Both the position numbers and the translations under genes were made by a program. A stretch of 64,000 nucleotides of DNA from Terasakiella brassicae. Lineage in GTDB: Bacteria > Pseudomonadota > Alphaproteobacteria > Rhodospirillales > Terasakiellaceae. The notes below the pieces were generated by a model. It saw only the letters and a program-made list of their open reading frames with translations, had not been told where the DNA came from and made no database searches. Of the stretch, positions 1 to 8,964 are shown in pieces. Numbering within the stretch: position 1 is the first letter of the stretch; every line of letters begins with the position of its first letter. The stretch covers positions 62,001 to 126,000 of the forward strand of contig NZ_BMHV01000007.1 of the NCBI RefSeq assembly GCF_014641495.1. The letters are read 5' to 3'.

Positions 1-257
1 CGTCCCGACGTCTGGGCGCCTATTTATTGGGCATGACATCCGCAGAAGAAGGCGAGGTCGTGATTGACTTGCCATTTGGTAAACGTCTTTTAGCCGCCCG
101 CTTGGCGATGAAGCCGGAGAGTTTGTCCCGCGCCCTTGCAAAATTGAAAAAAACAGGTGTGGAAACCATGCGCAATCAGGTCAAAATTATGGATATTGAG
201 GTTTTGAAGACCTATTGCGGTGAAGATGACTGGCTGTTTGAAGAGGGCATGGTATGA
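1..257 (+). CDS. Crp/Fnr-family transcriptional regulator, C-terminal part (cut by window start)
   Basis: The reading frame is open from base 3, so the true start lies outside the window; about 84 residues are visible. They form the winged-helix DNA-binding domain of a Crp/Fnr regulator: the visible segment MKPESLSRALAKLK is the recognition helix region and closely matches MKPESLSRALSRLR in the next gene. The effector domain is not visible, so the signal sensed cannot be told. The stop overlaps the next start (ATGA at 254-257), which indicates co-translation of two tandem paralogues. Confidence 0.85.
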   Translation, partial: SRRLGAYLLGMTSAEEGEVVIDLPFGKRLLAARLAMKPESLSRALAKLKKTGVETMRNQVKIMDIEVLKTYCGEDDWLFEEGMV

Positions 258-937
258 GTAAGGCATTAGGACCGACAGAAGTACAAAGGGCCGGTGAGGT
301 TCGTTTCTTCAAGGGGTTGGGGGCGGATGATCTGGAAGCTTTGCTGAAAAATGCCGTTTTGATCGAAGAGGAAAAAGGTAGTTTACTGTTTTCCCAAGGC
401 GATCCGGCAGACCGTTTTTACATTATTCTGGAAGGCCGCGTGAAGCTTTTTACCGCCAATGAAGAAGGCGAGGAAAGCATTGTTGAAATCTTCAACCCGA
501 CAAACAGTTTTGCCGAAGCAGCGATGTTTGCTTCGGGTCGTTTTCCGGTCAATTGCGAAACGGTTATTCCTTCCCGCCTTATTCGGATTGACGGGGATCC
601 TTTTTTAAATGTATTGAAAAACAAGCCGCGCATCGGGCGGACAATCTTGTCTAAAATGGCAGGGCGTTATCGTCATTTGCTCAATGAAATTTCACAACTG
701 AAAACTCAATCACCGGCGCAGCGTTTGGGTGCCTTTTTCCTGTCCTTGACGGAAGGGAATGAAGGGACAGCCGTTGCTTTGCCTTATGATAAGAACCTGA
801 TTGCTGCCCGTGTTGGTATGAAGCCGGAAAGCCTGTCGCGCGCCTTGTCACGTTTGCGCGAAATCGGTGTGGATTGCCAGAAACGCGAATTGATCGTGGA
901 AGACCTCGACAAGCTGCGTGAATTTTGCGGCGACTAA
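254..937 (+). CDS. Crp/Fnr-family transcriptional regulator (DNR/NnrR-like)
   Basis: A complete 227-aa regulator: an N-terminal cyclic-nucleotide-binding-type beta barrel (about residues 15-130, with the glycine-rich segment FSQGDPADRFYIILEGRVK), a dimerisation helix, and a C-terminal winged helix (about 150-227). It lacks the N-terminal four-cysteine Fe-S cluster of true FNR; cysteines are scattered and late. The helix sequence PESLSRAL resembles DNR/NnrR-type nitric-oxide-responsive regulators (family knowledge); the signal is an inference. It is translationally coupled to the partial paralogue upstream. The convergent rsmA gene ends one base after its stop. Confidence 0.88.
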   Translation: MSKALGPTEVQRAGEVRFFKGLGADDLEALLKNAVLIEEEKGSLLFSQGDPADRFYIILEGRVKLFTANEEGEESIVEIFNPTNSFAEAAMFASGRFPVNCETVIPSRLIRIDGDPFLNVLKNKPRIGRTILSKMAGRYRHLLNEISQLKTQSPAQRLGAFFLSLTEGNEGTAVALPYDKNLIAARVGMKPESLSRALSRLREIGVDCQKRELIVEDLDKLREFCGD

Positions 938-938
938 T

Positions 939-1766
939 CTAGGTATTCAAGGCTTGAACAAGGGCGCAGAACTCCGGAACGCTAAGCTCTTCGGCGCGTT
1001 TTGTTGGTTCAATCCCGGCCTTATTTGCGAGTTCTTCGCCATTTACCCCTAAGGATTTAAGGCTGGCGCGCAGCATTTTTCGGCGTTGACCGAATGCCGC
1101 TTGGGTGACGCGTTCCAATTGTCTGCGATCCACATCGACCAGTGGTTTATCGCGTGGCACCAGTGTGGCAACCGTGGACATGACTTTGGGCGGTGGGGTG
1201 AAGGCGGTGGGTTTGATGTTGAACTCCAAACGCACGTCACATAGCCATTGGGTAAGAACGGAAAGCCGCCCATAATCCTTGGTGCGCGGCTGAGCTGCCA
1301 GTCGATCGGCCACTTCCTTTTGAAACATCAACGTCAGGCATTCATATTCGGTGATGTTTTCCAGCCAGTTTAAAACAAGTTGGGTGGAGATATTGTAAGG
1401 CAGGTTGGCAACGATCTTGCGCGGCCCGTCACATAGGCTGGCGGGATCAATTGCCAAGGCGTCCCCTTCGATAATTTCCAGACGACCGGGATAAGCGGCT
1501 GCAATTTCCTGCAAGGCGGCAATGGGGCGTTGGTCGCGTTCAATTGCAATGACCTTCTTGGCCCCTTCGGCCAACAGGGCACGGGTTAAACCGCCGGGAC
1601 CGGGGCCAATTTCAATGACGGTGCATTGGCTTAAATCACCGGCGGCGCGCGCAACACGTCCGGTCAGGTTCAAATCCAACAGGAAGTGCTGTCCCAGCGA
1701 TTTTTTTGCAGCAAGATCGTATTTTGCGATGACATCGCGTAAAGGGGGCAGGGTATCTGTCGTCAT
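939..1766 (-). CDS. rsmA: 16S rRNA (adenine(1518)-N6/adenine(1519)-N6)-dimethyltransferase
   Basis: RsmA (KsgA) dimethylates two adjacent adenines in the 3' terminal hairpin of 16S rRNA during small-subunit maturation. The 275-aa length is normal. The SAM-binding motif IEIGPGPGG lies near residue 51 and the catalytic NLPY motif of adenine-N6 methylases at residues 121-124; an [10 protein letters not shown] segment sits in the C-terminal helical domain. It is the last gene of the lptF-lptG-surA-pdxA-rsmA run; its start overlaps the pdxA stop (1763-1766), so it is probably translated by coupling. Confidence 0.97.
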   Translation of the reverse strand: MTTDTLPPLRDVIAKYDLAAKKSLGQHFLLDLNLTGRVARAAGDLSQCTVIEIGPGPGGLTRALLAEGAKKVIAIERDQRPIAALQEIAAAYPGRLEIIEGDALAIDPASLCDGPRKIVANLPYNISTQLVLNWLENITEYECLTLMFQKEVADRLAAQPRTKDYGRLSVLTQWLCDVRLEFNIKPTAFTPPPKVMSTVATLVPRDKPLVDVDRRQLERVTQAAFGQRRKMLRASLKSLGVNGEELANKAGIEPTKRAEELSVPEFCALVQALNT

Positions 1767-2767
1767 GTGTTTTGTTTCTGTCGTTGTCTATGGGCCATAT
1801 CGCCTGCCATTTTCAGGGCAGCACACAGGCTGGTTGCACTGGCGGTTCCGGTGCCTGCGATATTTAAAGCGGTGCCGTGGTCCGGCGAGGTCCGAATAAA
1901 GGGAAGGCCAAGGGTCACATTGACCCCCAGATCAAAGGCAATTGTTTTAATCGGGATCAATGCCTGATCGTGATACATGCACATGGCGACATCATAGGTC
2001 TTGCGTGCGGCCTCGTGAAACATGGTGTCTGGCGGTAAGGGGCCAAAGGCATCAATCCCCATCTCTTGTAATTTTTCAACAGCCGGGGCGATGATATCAA
2101 TTTCTTCGCTGCCCATATCGCCGTTTTCACCAGCATGTGGGTTAAGCCCGGCAAGGGCAAGCCGGGGGAAGTCAATACCCGCACGGTCCTGTAAGGCTTT
2201 CGCCGTGATGGCACATTTTTCAACGATCAGATCGGTTGTTAGTTCTGCAATGGCCTGTTGTAAAGAGACATGTACCGTGATCGGCACAACACGAAGTTCG
2301 TCACATGCCAGCATCATAATCGGCGGGGTCTGAATACCGGCAAGCTCCGCCAAAAATTCCGTATGACCGGGAAAGCCAAATCCCGCGTTATGAAGGTTAT
2401 GTTTATGAATGGGGTTGGTGACAACGGCGCTGGCTTCCCCCTTGAGGCAAAATTCCACCGCCCGTTCAATCGAGGAGATAACGGATTTCGCGCTATGCTT
2501 ATTTAATTGTCCCGGTTCCACGGCTGTGACGGGATGTTCCAGTACAGGTAAGGCGTCTGGAAAAACATCGTGGGCTTCTTGCGGGGTTGTAATCGGACAA
2601 ATCGGCACCGTCCAGCCCAGACGGTTGGCAAGATGGGCAAGGCGATGCGGGCAATCAATCACAAAAAAGCAGGGAATGTTTTCCCGGTTTTCGCGCCATG
2701 CCTTCAGTGTGATTTCACCGCCAATTCCGGCAGGTTCCCCCATACTAACGGCAAGCGGTGCGATCAT
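1763..2767 (-). CDS. pdxA: 4-hydroxythreonine-4-phosphate dehydrogenase
   Basis: PdxA oxidises 4-phosphohydroxy-L-threonine in the DXP-dependent route to pyridoxal phosphate; dxs, which supplies DXP, is also in this window. The protein is 334 aa. The three metal-binding histidines are visible at residues 166 (THVSL), 211 (NPHAGE) and 266 (MYHDQ), the same numbering as in the E. coli enzyme as I recall it, and GHTEFL is at 134-139. It overlaps surA upstream and rsmA downstream by 4 bases each, a tight cotranscribed arrangement. Confidence 0.96.
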   Translation of the reverse strand: MIAPLAVSMGEPAGIGGEITLKAWRENRENIPCFFVIDCPHRLAHLANRLGWTVPICPITTPQEAHDVFPDALPVLEHPVTAVEPGQLNKHSAKSVISSIERAVEFCLKGEASAVVTNPIHKHNLHNAGFGFPGHTEFLAELAGIQTPPIMMLACDELRVVPITVHVSLQQAIAELTTDLIVEKCAITAKALQDRAGIDFPRLALAGLNPHAGENGDMGSEEIDIIAPAVEKLQEMGIDAFGPLPPDTMFHEAARKTYDVAMCMYHDQALIPIKTIAFDLGVNVTLGLPFIRTSPDHGTALNIAGTGTASATSLCAALKMAGDMAHRQRQKQNT

Positions 2768-4044
2768 AGGCGAATATCCACAAAAGCGTTACGGCGCAAT
2801 GTTTGCAACTGACGACGGCTTTCCCGATTAATTTTTTCCATGCGTAATTCACGTTTCAGATCGTTGCGTATGGTAACTTCCGGTATGGCAGGAACCGGGG
2901 CACGGTTGCAAATCATCAAAACGAGAACAGCCCCCTTTTTTTGTTCCAAGGTTGTGATTTGATTTGCACTCATGGGCAGGAGCGTATTGCGGATATCTTC
3001 CGGCATGTTGGAAAGTTTCAGCTGGTTTAAAATACCGGCATTTGCACCGTCAACCTGCTTGCCGATCTCCACAAGGTTTTCACAGCTTCGCGCCTGATGC
3101 GCGATGGTGCTGGCTTTGGTATTGCGCGCGGCCCAAACTTCTGGTGTTGCATCTGGGGCAACAGGCAGAATGACCTGGGCAATATCCAGCAATTCATCGC
3201 GTTCTTCGACACCTGCAAGGCGTTTTTCATGTAATTTTACAATGAAGAAACCGGACGATGTGCGGATCGGATTGGAATAATCGCCTTCCTTCATTGGGAT
3301 CAAGGCGGCCTCGATCTTCGGATCTATATGCCCTGTTTGAACCCAACCCAAGGCGCCACCTTCCGGTGCGGATGCACTTTGCGAAAAATCACGGGCAAGG
3401 CTGTCAAACGGAGAACCGCTTTTGATATGACCAATCAAACTATCAGCCATTTGCAAGGCGGTTTCTTCTTGCGATGGGCTGTCAACAGGCAGATAAATCT
3501 CAGAATAGAGGTATTCGGGCTTGCCTTTGTTGGCATTTTTTTCAGCCAAGGCTTTGTCGATTTCTTCTTCGCTGACGCTGATCCGGTTTCCGGCTGTGCG
3601 TGAGATGACCGTGCTCCAGCCCAATTCCGCGCGGGCCTGATCGGCAAGAACTTCGCGATCAATCCCCAAGGATTGCAAAAAACCGTCAAGCTGCCCGTCA
3701 CGAATACGTTGTGTTCGGGCGTAGCGTTCAAGGGCTTGATCGACTTCTTTGTCGGTGACTTCAATTTCCAGACGTTCGGCTTCCTGCATTTTCAGGCGTT
3801 CATCGATCATCACGCGCAACAGGTTGGCGGCAAGACTTTTTTGAACTTCGGGGGTGTTCGGCATGCGGGTGGTTGCCATTGTTAAGCGCACGCGTTGGGC
3901 GATATCCAATTCGGAAATGATATCGTCATTGACAACAGCAGCGATGCGCATAACGCCTTGTGCATGTAACACAGTGGAAGGGACACAGGCAACGAAGGCG
4001 CTGAACAGGCCAATAAGGAAGAAGGAACGGCAGCAATTGAACAT
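2764..4044 (-). CDS. surA: SurA-type periplasmic peptidyl-prolyl isomerase/chaperone
   Basis: The 426-aa protein begins with a hydrophobic signal peptide ending near VLHAQG (about residue 30), then a SurA N-terminal helical chaperone domain (about 31-160), a parvulin-type PPIase domain (about 175-275, with GGALGWV and SSGFFIVKLHEKR) and a weaker second parvulin-like region towards the C terminus. SurA escorts outer-membrane beta-barrel proteins through the periplasm. No clear Shine-Dalgarno precedes the ATG. It sits directly after lptG, where many alphaproteobacteria have lptD between the two. Confidence 0.9.
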   Translation of the reverse strand: MFNCCRSFFLIGLFSAFVACVPSTVLHAQGVMRIAAVVNDDIISELDIAQRVRLTMATTRMPNTPEVQKSLAANLLRVMIDERLKMQEAERLEIEVTDKEVDQALERYARTQRIRDGQLDGFLQSLGIDREVLADQARAELGWSTVISRTAGNRISVSEEEIDKALAEKNANKGKPEYLYSEIYLPVDSPSQEETALQMADSLIGHIKSGSPFDSLARDFSQSASAPEGGALGWVQTGHIDPKIEAALIPMKEGDYSNPIRTSSGFFIVKLHEKRLAGVEERDELLDIAQVILPVAPDATPEVWAARNTKASTIAHQARSCENLVEIGKQVDGANAGILNQLKLSNMPEDIRNTLLPMSANQITTLEQKKGAVLVLMICNRAPVPAIPEVTIRNDLKRELRMEKINRESRRQLQTLRRNAFVDIRL

Positions 4045-4113
4045 GATAAATCAGTCTTTTGTTTCGTTTAGCACGTATAATTTAAAGAGATTTTTACAGA
4101 AGTATAGTCCTTT

Positions 4114-4130
4114 ATAGGAATGCTTCCTAT
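4114..4130. other. Short hairpin at the end of lptG
   Basis: A perfect 7-bp inverted repeat, ATAGGAA and TTCCTAT around a 3-base loop, overlaps the lptG stop codon. No long T-run follows on the minus strand, so it is more likely an mRNA-stability or weak pausing element than a full terminator. Confidence 0.4.
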
Positions 4131-5230
4131 CCGTCTTCCAAATGCAAAATCATGGCGCAGCCCAAAAGCATGCAAATACTGGCAGGTGCCCATGCCGCCA
4201 ACAGGACGGGAATGCTGCCGGACAATGCCAATGCCATTGAGATATCGGAAAAGAAATACAGGATAAACCCGCTCATCATACCGGCACCAACCACAAAGGT
4301 GGTGCCGCCTTTTCGCGTATGGCGCAGGGTAAATGTGGCTGCGATTAAAATCATGGCAGCCAGCAACAACGGCGTGGATAAAAGGCTATGCCAATAAAGT
4401 TTGTGGCGTTTTCCGCTGAAACCGGCTTTTTCCATGGTTTCGATAAATTCCGGCAACGCCCAGAAGGACATGGTTTCCGGCGGGGCGAAACTGTCTTGAA
4501 TTTTGTTTAAGGTCAGGTCTGTTTCAAACCACAGTTCTTCCTGAAATTCCGTAGGCTGTTCCGCCACATGGATTTGCACATCATAGAGATGCCAGAAACC
4601 CTCTTCCAGTGAGCCGCGCTGGGCTTCGATCCGGTGGGAAAATTTGTCACGCTCGCTATAAATAAAAATGGTGACGTTGTTGAGGTCCACATTATCTTTT
4701 TGTTGCAGGACGTAGCGCGAATGCAAAACCGATTGCCCGTCCGGGTTGCTTTGGCGCAACCATAAACCGTTTGCTGATAGACTCAACATACTGGTGTGTC
4801 CGTCAAAATAACGGTTTTCCATTTGTTCATAGGCACTTAATGTCGCAGACCCCAATGGATTGATGACCATGATTTGAAAGAGCCCAAGGCAGAAAGCGAC
4901 CAAAATCGCCGGGCTCATAAATCGCCATGCCGATACACCGGCAGCGCGTGCAACGACCAGTTCGTGCGAGCGGGTCAGGCGGGTAAAGGCCGACATGGCG
5001 GCAAAAAGAACGGCAAACGGGAAAGTTTCCTGCCCCAGATGCGGTAATTTCAACAAGGCCATTTGTAGGCTGATTAAGGCCGAAATGCCTTCTTTATTGG
5101 ACGAACGCCGCAGCAGTTCGATGGAATCGATTAAATAGATTAGGCCCAGAAAAACCAGCATTAAAACAGCAAAATGCAGCAGAAAATAACGACCGATATA
5201 AACAGAAAGTGTCGGGGCAAGTTTGATCAT
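4127..5230 (-). CDS. lptG: LPS export ABC transporter permease LptG
   Basis: LptG is one of two inner-membrane permease subunits of the LptB2FGC machine that extracts lipopolysaccharide and feeds it to the Lpt bridge. The 367-aa sequence has the YjgP/YjgQ layout: two or three N-terminal membrane helices (from about residue 13, then 55-120), a soluble periplasmic beta-jellyroll (about 130-270) and three C-terminal helices (about 278-365). The segment TRSHELVVARAAGVSAW is the cytoplasmic coupling region typical of the family. It follows lptF by 9 bases. Confidence 0.95.
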   Translation of the reverse strand: MIKLAPTLSVYIGRYFLLHFAVLMLVFLGLIYLIDSIELLRRSSNKEGISALISLQMALLKLPHLGQETFPFAVLFAAMSAFTRLTRSHELVVARAAGVSAWRFMSPAILVAFCLGLFQIMVINPLGSATLSAYEQMENRYFDGHTSMLSLSANGLWLRQSNPDGQSVLHSRYVLQQKDNVDLNNVTIFIYSERDKFSHRIEAQRGSLEEGFWHLYDVQIHVAEQPTEFQEELWFETDLTLNKIQDSFAPPETMSFWALPEFIETMEKAGFSGKRHKLYWHSLLSTPLLLAAMILIAATFTLRHTRKGGTTFVVGAGMMSGFILYFFSDISMALALSGSIPVLLAAWAPASICMLLGCAMILHLEDG

Positions 5231-5239
5231 TGTCTGTAC

Positions 5240-6385
5240 CTACGCTTCCAACTGGCCGGATTGGACGAGTTTCAATTCTTTTGCCATGCGTTTTGGACTG
5301 CGTTTTGGGTGCCAGCTCATAAAGAAACTGCTGACGGGGATGGGAACCAAGGTCGCAAAATAAAGCAGCGGTAAAAGCTGTAGATTTTTGGCACTCACGT
5401 TCGCTAACCCAAGGGAGGCCACCTGCAAAAAAATCACACCAAGGATCGCCAGCAAAATACGCCGGCTTTGTCCGCGTCGGCTAAATTGCCCGGCGGTCAG
5501 AAACATTAACGCCGCCAAGGCATTGGACAGACACAGGAAAGGCGTGAGCAAACGTTGGTGGCCTTCGACAATATGTTTGCCCCAGTCGTTTTTGCCGACC
5601 AGCGGGTTATCTTGTGGGCGAAGCAGGTCTTCGACCATCAGTTCGCGTGCTTCGGGTTGGCGCTGGATATTGGCTTGTGTCTTCAGCGGAATTTCGTGGG
5701 TATAACGGTCGAAATACAACATGGAGAACTTGCCCGTATTGCTATCAACGACCTGACGGTTGCCTTCAAACATAATCACGCGGGCAGACCCGTCGACCTC
5801 AACCAAGGCGCCGCGTTCTGCCATCAGGGTGACGGGGCGGTCCGGGATGGTTTCATCATGCACCAGAATGCCGAGAAGCTGGCCTTCCTGTGTGCGTTCG
5901 CGCACATAGACCGTCACTTTGGAGCTTAGTTCGTTAAAGGCGCCTTCGCGCAACAAAAGGTGTGACATGCTGTTGCGGAGTTCCCACTGGAGTTCGCGAA
6001 ACAGTTGATAGGATTTCGGCACCAAATACAGGTTCAGACTGTAAGACGCCATCATGACACAGGCGGTCAGTATCAAGGCTGGTTTGGCAATGGCCCAGTT
6101 GCTCATGCCGCTAGCGCGCATGACGGGCAGTTCGCGGTCGATATTCAGACGGCTGTAGACAAAGGTGATAACGGCAAACAACGCAACAGGCAGGATGACG
6201 GTTAAAAAGTTGGGTAACAGAAGGGCGGTGAAATAGATAAACATACCGATTCCCAGCCCGCGATTGACGATCATTTCGACAAAGCGCAAGGATTGTGTCA
6301 GCCATAACACACAGACCAAGGCCAGTGAAATCATCACAAATCCGGTAAAAAGTTGCCGGAAAATATATCTGTCCAAACTTTTCAT
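5240..6385 (-). CDS. lptF: LPS export ABC transporter permease LptF
   Basis: The partner of LptG in LPS extraction. I place the start at 6385 (MKSLDRYIFRQLF), giving 381 aa, because that is the normal LptF N terminus; a longer frame to 6547 would add 54 residues that overlap the divergent dCMP deaminase and look unrelated. Membrane helices flank a periplasmic domain (about residues 130-260). The segment RLNIDRELPVMRASGMSNW is the coupling helix. It is the first gene of the minus-strand run and diverges from the deaminase gene across an 83-base gap that should hold its promoter. Confidence 0.94.
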   Translation of the reverse strand: MKSLDRYIFRQLFTGFVMISLALVCVLWLTQSLRFVEMIVNRGLGIGMFIYFTALLLPNFLTVILPVALFAVITFVYSRLNIDRELPVMRASGMSNWAIAKPALILTACVMMASYSLNLYLVPKSYQLFRELQWELRNSMSHLLLREGAFNELSSKVTVYVRERTQEGQLLGILVHDETIPDRPVTLMAERGALVEVDGSARVIMFEGNRQVVDSNTGKFSMLYFDRYTHEIPLKTQANIQRQPEARELMVEDLLRPQDNPLVGKNDWGKHIVEGHQRLLTPFLCLSNALAALMFLTAGQFSRRGQSRRILLAILGVIFLQVASLGLANVSAKNLQLLPLLYFATLVPIPVSSFFMSWHPKRSPKRMAKELKLVQSGQLEA

Positions 6386-6468
6386 AACGCCGCGAAGTAT
6401 ATCCCTTGATACGCCAAAAGAAAGCAATATGATCACTGGAGGAAAAAAAGCAAGCATAGGGTGGCAAG

Positions 6469-6918
6469 ATGGCCGGAAATAAATGGAATGCCCGTGGGAT
6501 CGAAGTGGCACGCACGGTGGCAAAATGGTCCAAGGACAAAAGCACACAAGTCGGTGCTGTCGTGATGATGGAAGACGGCACGCCCTTGACGTTTGCCTAC
6601 AACGGATTTGCCCGTGGCGTGAACGATGATGTGGAATGCCGCCATGAACGCCCTGAAAAATACAAATGGACCAGCCACGCCGAAGAAAACGCCATTGCCA
6701 ATATGGCGCGCATCGGGGCCACGGCCTTTGGCGCGACCTTGTATGTAACCCATTTCCCCTGTGCAGGGTGCGCGCGCAAAATCATTCAGGCAGGCATTGC
6801 CCGCGTGGTAGTGGATGGATCATCCATGACCGATGATTTCAAATCCCGCTGGGAAGAAGACATGACCGTGTCACGCGAAATGTTCGGCGAAGGCGGGGTC
6901 GAGGTTCTCGTCGTCTGA
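6469..6918 (+). CDS. dCMP deaminase-family zinc enzyme
   Basis: A 149-aa CMP/dCMP-type deaminase. The catalytic zinc site is clear: H70-A-E72 in the TSHAEEN segment and the PCAGC motif with C98 and C101. Members convert dCMP to dUMP and feed thymidylate synthesis; the size and the extra CRHERPEKYKWTSHAEE loop fit dCMP deaminase rather than cytidine deaminase. It is monocistronic and diverges from lptF. The exact substrate is an inference from family. Confidence 0.88.
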   Translation: MAGNKWNARGIEVARTVAKWSKDKSTQVGAVVMMEDGTPLTFAYNGFARGVNDDVECRHERPEKYKWTSHAEENAIANMARIGATAFGATLYVTHFPCAGCARKIIQAGIARVVVDGSSMTDDFKSRWEEDMTVSREMFGEGGVEVLVV

Positions 6919-6983
6919 GCAGTGAGGCTCCGCTTTTTGGGAAGATCGGATTGCGAGGCGGGATAGGTGTGATCCTACCGGAC

Positions 6984-7014
6984 AGACTGGGTCCCCGCGT
7001 TCGCGGGAATGACG
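6984..7014 (-). repeat. Palindromic dispersed repeat, copy 1
   Basis: A 31-base element with a CCCCGCG/CGCGGGG-type core. It is inverted relative to copy 2 (7035-7065) and matches it at 30 of 31 positions, so copies 1 and 2 can pair into a long hairpin with a 20-base loop. Similar GC-rich palindromic repeats with this core are familiar from alphaproteobacterial intergenic regions. Confidence 0.85.
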
Positions 7015-7034
7015 GTGTTTGAGGCCCCTCCTTT

Positions 7035-7065
7035 CGTCATCCCCGCGAACGCGGGGACCCAGTCT
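7035..7065 (+). repeat. Palindromic dispersed repeat, copy 2
   Basis: Second copy of the 31-base element, with the internal palindrome CCCCGCGAACGCGGGG. It lies in the same orientation as copy 3 (8914-8941), so copies 2 and 3 form direct repeats around the unknown gene at 7213-8805. Confidence 0.85.
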
Positions 7066-7212
7066 TTACATCGGGAGAAACGTTTTTTCCTTGCATTTAC
7101 CCATCTAAAAAGATGTTTTACTCCAATCATTAAAACCTGTGGTAATGCCGTGACAAGACATGTTAAAGTTTGCCCCAAGGGAAGATGAGAAATGGAAATA
7201 GGATAAGCCAGC

Positions 7213-8805
7213 GTGACAGAGATTACTTCATCGGAGGAACTGAAAGAATGGCTGAAAGGGCAGGATAAGCAGATTTCAGTTGCCATTGCTGCGCGTATCG
7301 CCTTACGGCTTATACCGATTTTTGACAAGGCAGTAGTATATGAAGATAAAGATGCAATGATTCTGCCTCTTTTACGTGCGATGTCGATATCTTGGTTTGG
7401 GGGTATCGAGTTAAGCAAGGATATAATGGAACTAGCAATTGATGCAGCACCAAGTGCTTCTTTCGCTAATGCTGTATTTGCGTTAGCTATGAAGCCCAAT
7501 GTTGATGCTGATAACATATTTGTTTACGCTTTCTCTAAGAACGTTGTTGCCTCTCTTGCCGCAGGAACCGCAGATGCAGCTCTTGCCGCCCTTTCTTATA
7601 GGTCTTCTGATGTCATCGTTTCAAACGTATGGCAAGAAATTTCATATGATGTTACGTTCCTTGAAGAAGACAATGCTGTTGGCGCCTTGATAGAAAGGCC
7701 GCTCTTTTTAGGTGAGATGGACTCGAAGTTAAAAAAACGCTGGCAGTCGATGAAGGAAGCCTTGCTTAATTTGGATGAAAACTGGCAGGTCTGGACCAAC
7801 TGGTACGAAGACCGTTTGGTCGGTGGCCCGCGCCCCAACGGTCGCCTTGTGATTGAAGCATTGGAACGCGAACGCGTCCTCATCCCCGATGAAGACTGGA
7901 ACAAAGGTGCCGCCCATGTCAACGCCCTGATTGCGGAGATGGAAAAACGCTATCAGGTGCCGGAACCACCCGTGCAACGCCTTGCAGAAATTATGTTGCA
8001 GGTGGGCGAAGATCACAAAGTCCACATTCAACCCCATCCTTTGACCACGCGTGATGCAGCGCAGGATAAACGCTGGCATGATGCGTGGGATGGGTTGCGT
8101 GATGCGTTGGAAGATTTTGTTCATTACGTTCCAGAAGGCAATAATCGTGCGCTGGATCGGGCTGTGCAGCGGTATCAAGAGGCTTTGTCGTCCCATTTTG
8201 AAAATATGAATGTGATAAAGCTGGGGCAAACAGGCAACCGCCTGTCAGAATTGCTGCAACGGGCCAAAGATGAATTGATGGACGATGTGGCCGCTGAACT
8301 CGCGGCCTTGCTTGTCAATCACAACGATTTCATCAAACAGGTGCCGGAATGGCGCAATTATCAAAAAGATGCAGATACAGGGGTGGCAAAATCGGATGTA
8401 GATTTTGCCCGCGAGGTTGTCAATCAACTGGATGATCAAGGCGACTTGTTGGATGATGATGTTATTGAGGAATTTAAGACGTATGCCGACTTCCTCTTTG
8501 ATGATTATGTTCCGCAAGAGGATGATAAAGCTGTCGTATCCGACCCGGTTGTCGTTGATTTTGTACGCAGTGTCGGCAACCTTTTATCCGTTGTTGCCAA
8601 GCCTGTGGTGGATTGTGCGCGCAAAGTCCGCGCCGGGGTGGATGCGTTAAATCGTAAGGCGTTTGAATGGCGTGCGCAACGTTTTCTCATTCAGCTTGAA
8701 GATATGGGCCTGATGGATATGTTAATTGCATATGCAGGCAGTTCCCGTGAATTTGCATGGCTTGCGCCGATCATTGCCTATGTACGCGGCAAGATGAGGG
8801 ATTGA
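7213..8805 (+). CDS. Large protein of unknown function, mosaic composition, flanked by repeats
   Basis: A 530-aa cytosolic-looking protein starting with GTG, preceded by AGGA about 10 bases upstream. I do not recognise a catalytic motif. Three parts can be seen: an alanine-rich helical N terminus (about 1-175), a Trp-rich central segment (about 180-260, with ENWQVWTNWYEDRLVGG and later DEDWNKGAAHVNALIAEM), and a C-terminal helical region rich in acidic residues. The W..WY...L.G ... W..G...VN module is, from memory, recurrent in alphaproteobacterial hypothetical proteins with variable N termini. DNA for the N-terminal third is visibly more AT-rich than the rest. No operon partner; repeat copies flank it. 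Confidence 0.75.
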   Translation: MTEITSSEELKEWLKGQDKQISVAIAARIALRLIPIFDKAVVYEDKDAMILPLLRAMSISWFGGIELSKDIMELAIDAAPSASFANAVFALAMKPNVDADNIFVYAFSKNVVASLAAGTADAALAALSYRSSDVIVSNVWQEISYDVTFLEEDNAVGALIERPLFLGEMDSKLKKRWQSMKEALLNLDENWQVWTNWYEDRLVGGPRPNGRLVIEALERERVLIPDEDWNKGAAHVNALIAEMEKRYQVPEPPVQRLAEIMLQVGEDHKVHIQPHPLTTRDAAQDKRWHDAWDGLRDALEDFVHYVPEGNNRALDRAVQRYQEALSSHFENMNVIKLGQTGNRLSELLQRAKDELMDDVAAELAALLVNHNDFIKQVPEWRNYQKDADTGVAKSDVDFAREVVNQLDDQGDLLDDDVIEEFKTYADFLFDDYVPQEDDKAVVSDPVVVDFVRSVGNLLSVVAKPVVDCARKVRAGVDALNRKAFEWRAQRFLIQLEDMGLMDMLIAYAGSSREFAWLAPIIAYVRGKMRD

Positions 8806-8913
8806 ACGAACGCACACGGCCTTTTAGATGGATCATCGTATCAAGTACGACGATGACGTTTAGGGGGCGTTAAATGATATGGGCAATGTTTGTGTTGCTG
8901 CCCCCCCCACTTT

Positions 8914-8941
8914 GTCATCCCCGCGAACGCGGGGACCCAGT
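8914..8941 (+). repeat. Palindromic dispersed repeat, copy 3
   Basis: Twenty-eight bases identical to the central part of copy 2 (7036-7063), in direct orientation. It follows a run of eight C (8901-8908) and lies in the gap between the unknown gene and the convergent binding-protein gene. I saw no other copies in this window. Confidence 0.85.
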
Positions 8942-8964
8942 GTAACAGGAAGGACGCGTCTTGT

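Noticed and set aside
5240-6547. Long version of LptF beginning at 6547
   Set aside because: The extra 54 residues overlap the divergent deaminase gene and do not resemble LptF; MKSLDRYIF at 6385 is the family start.
6984-7065. Pair of GC-rich repeats looking like a mini CRISPR array
   Set aside because: Only two copies, inverted to each other with a 20-base gap, no further units and no cas genes; they are palindromic dispersed repeats.
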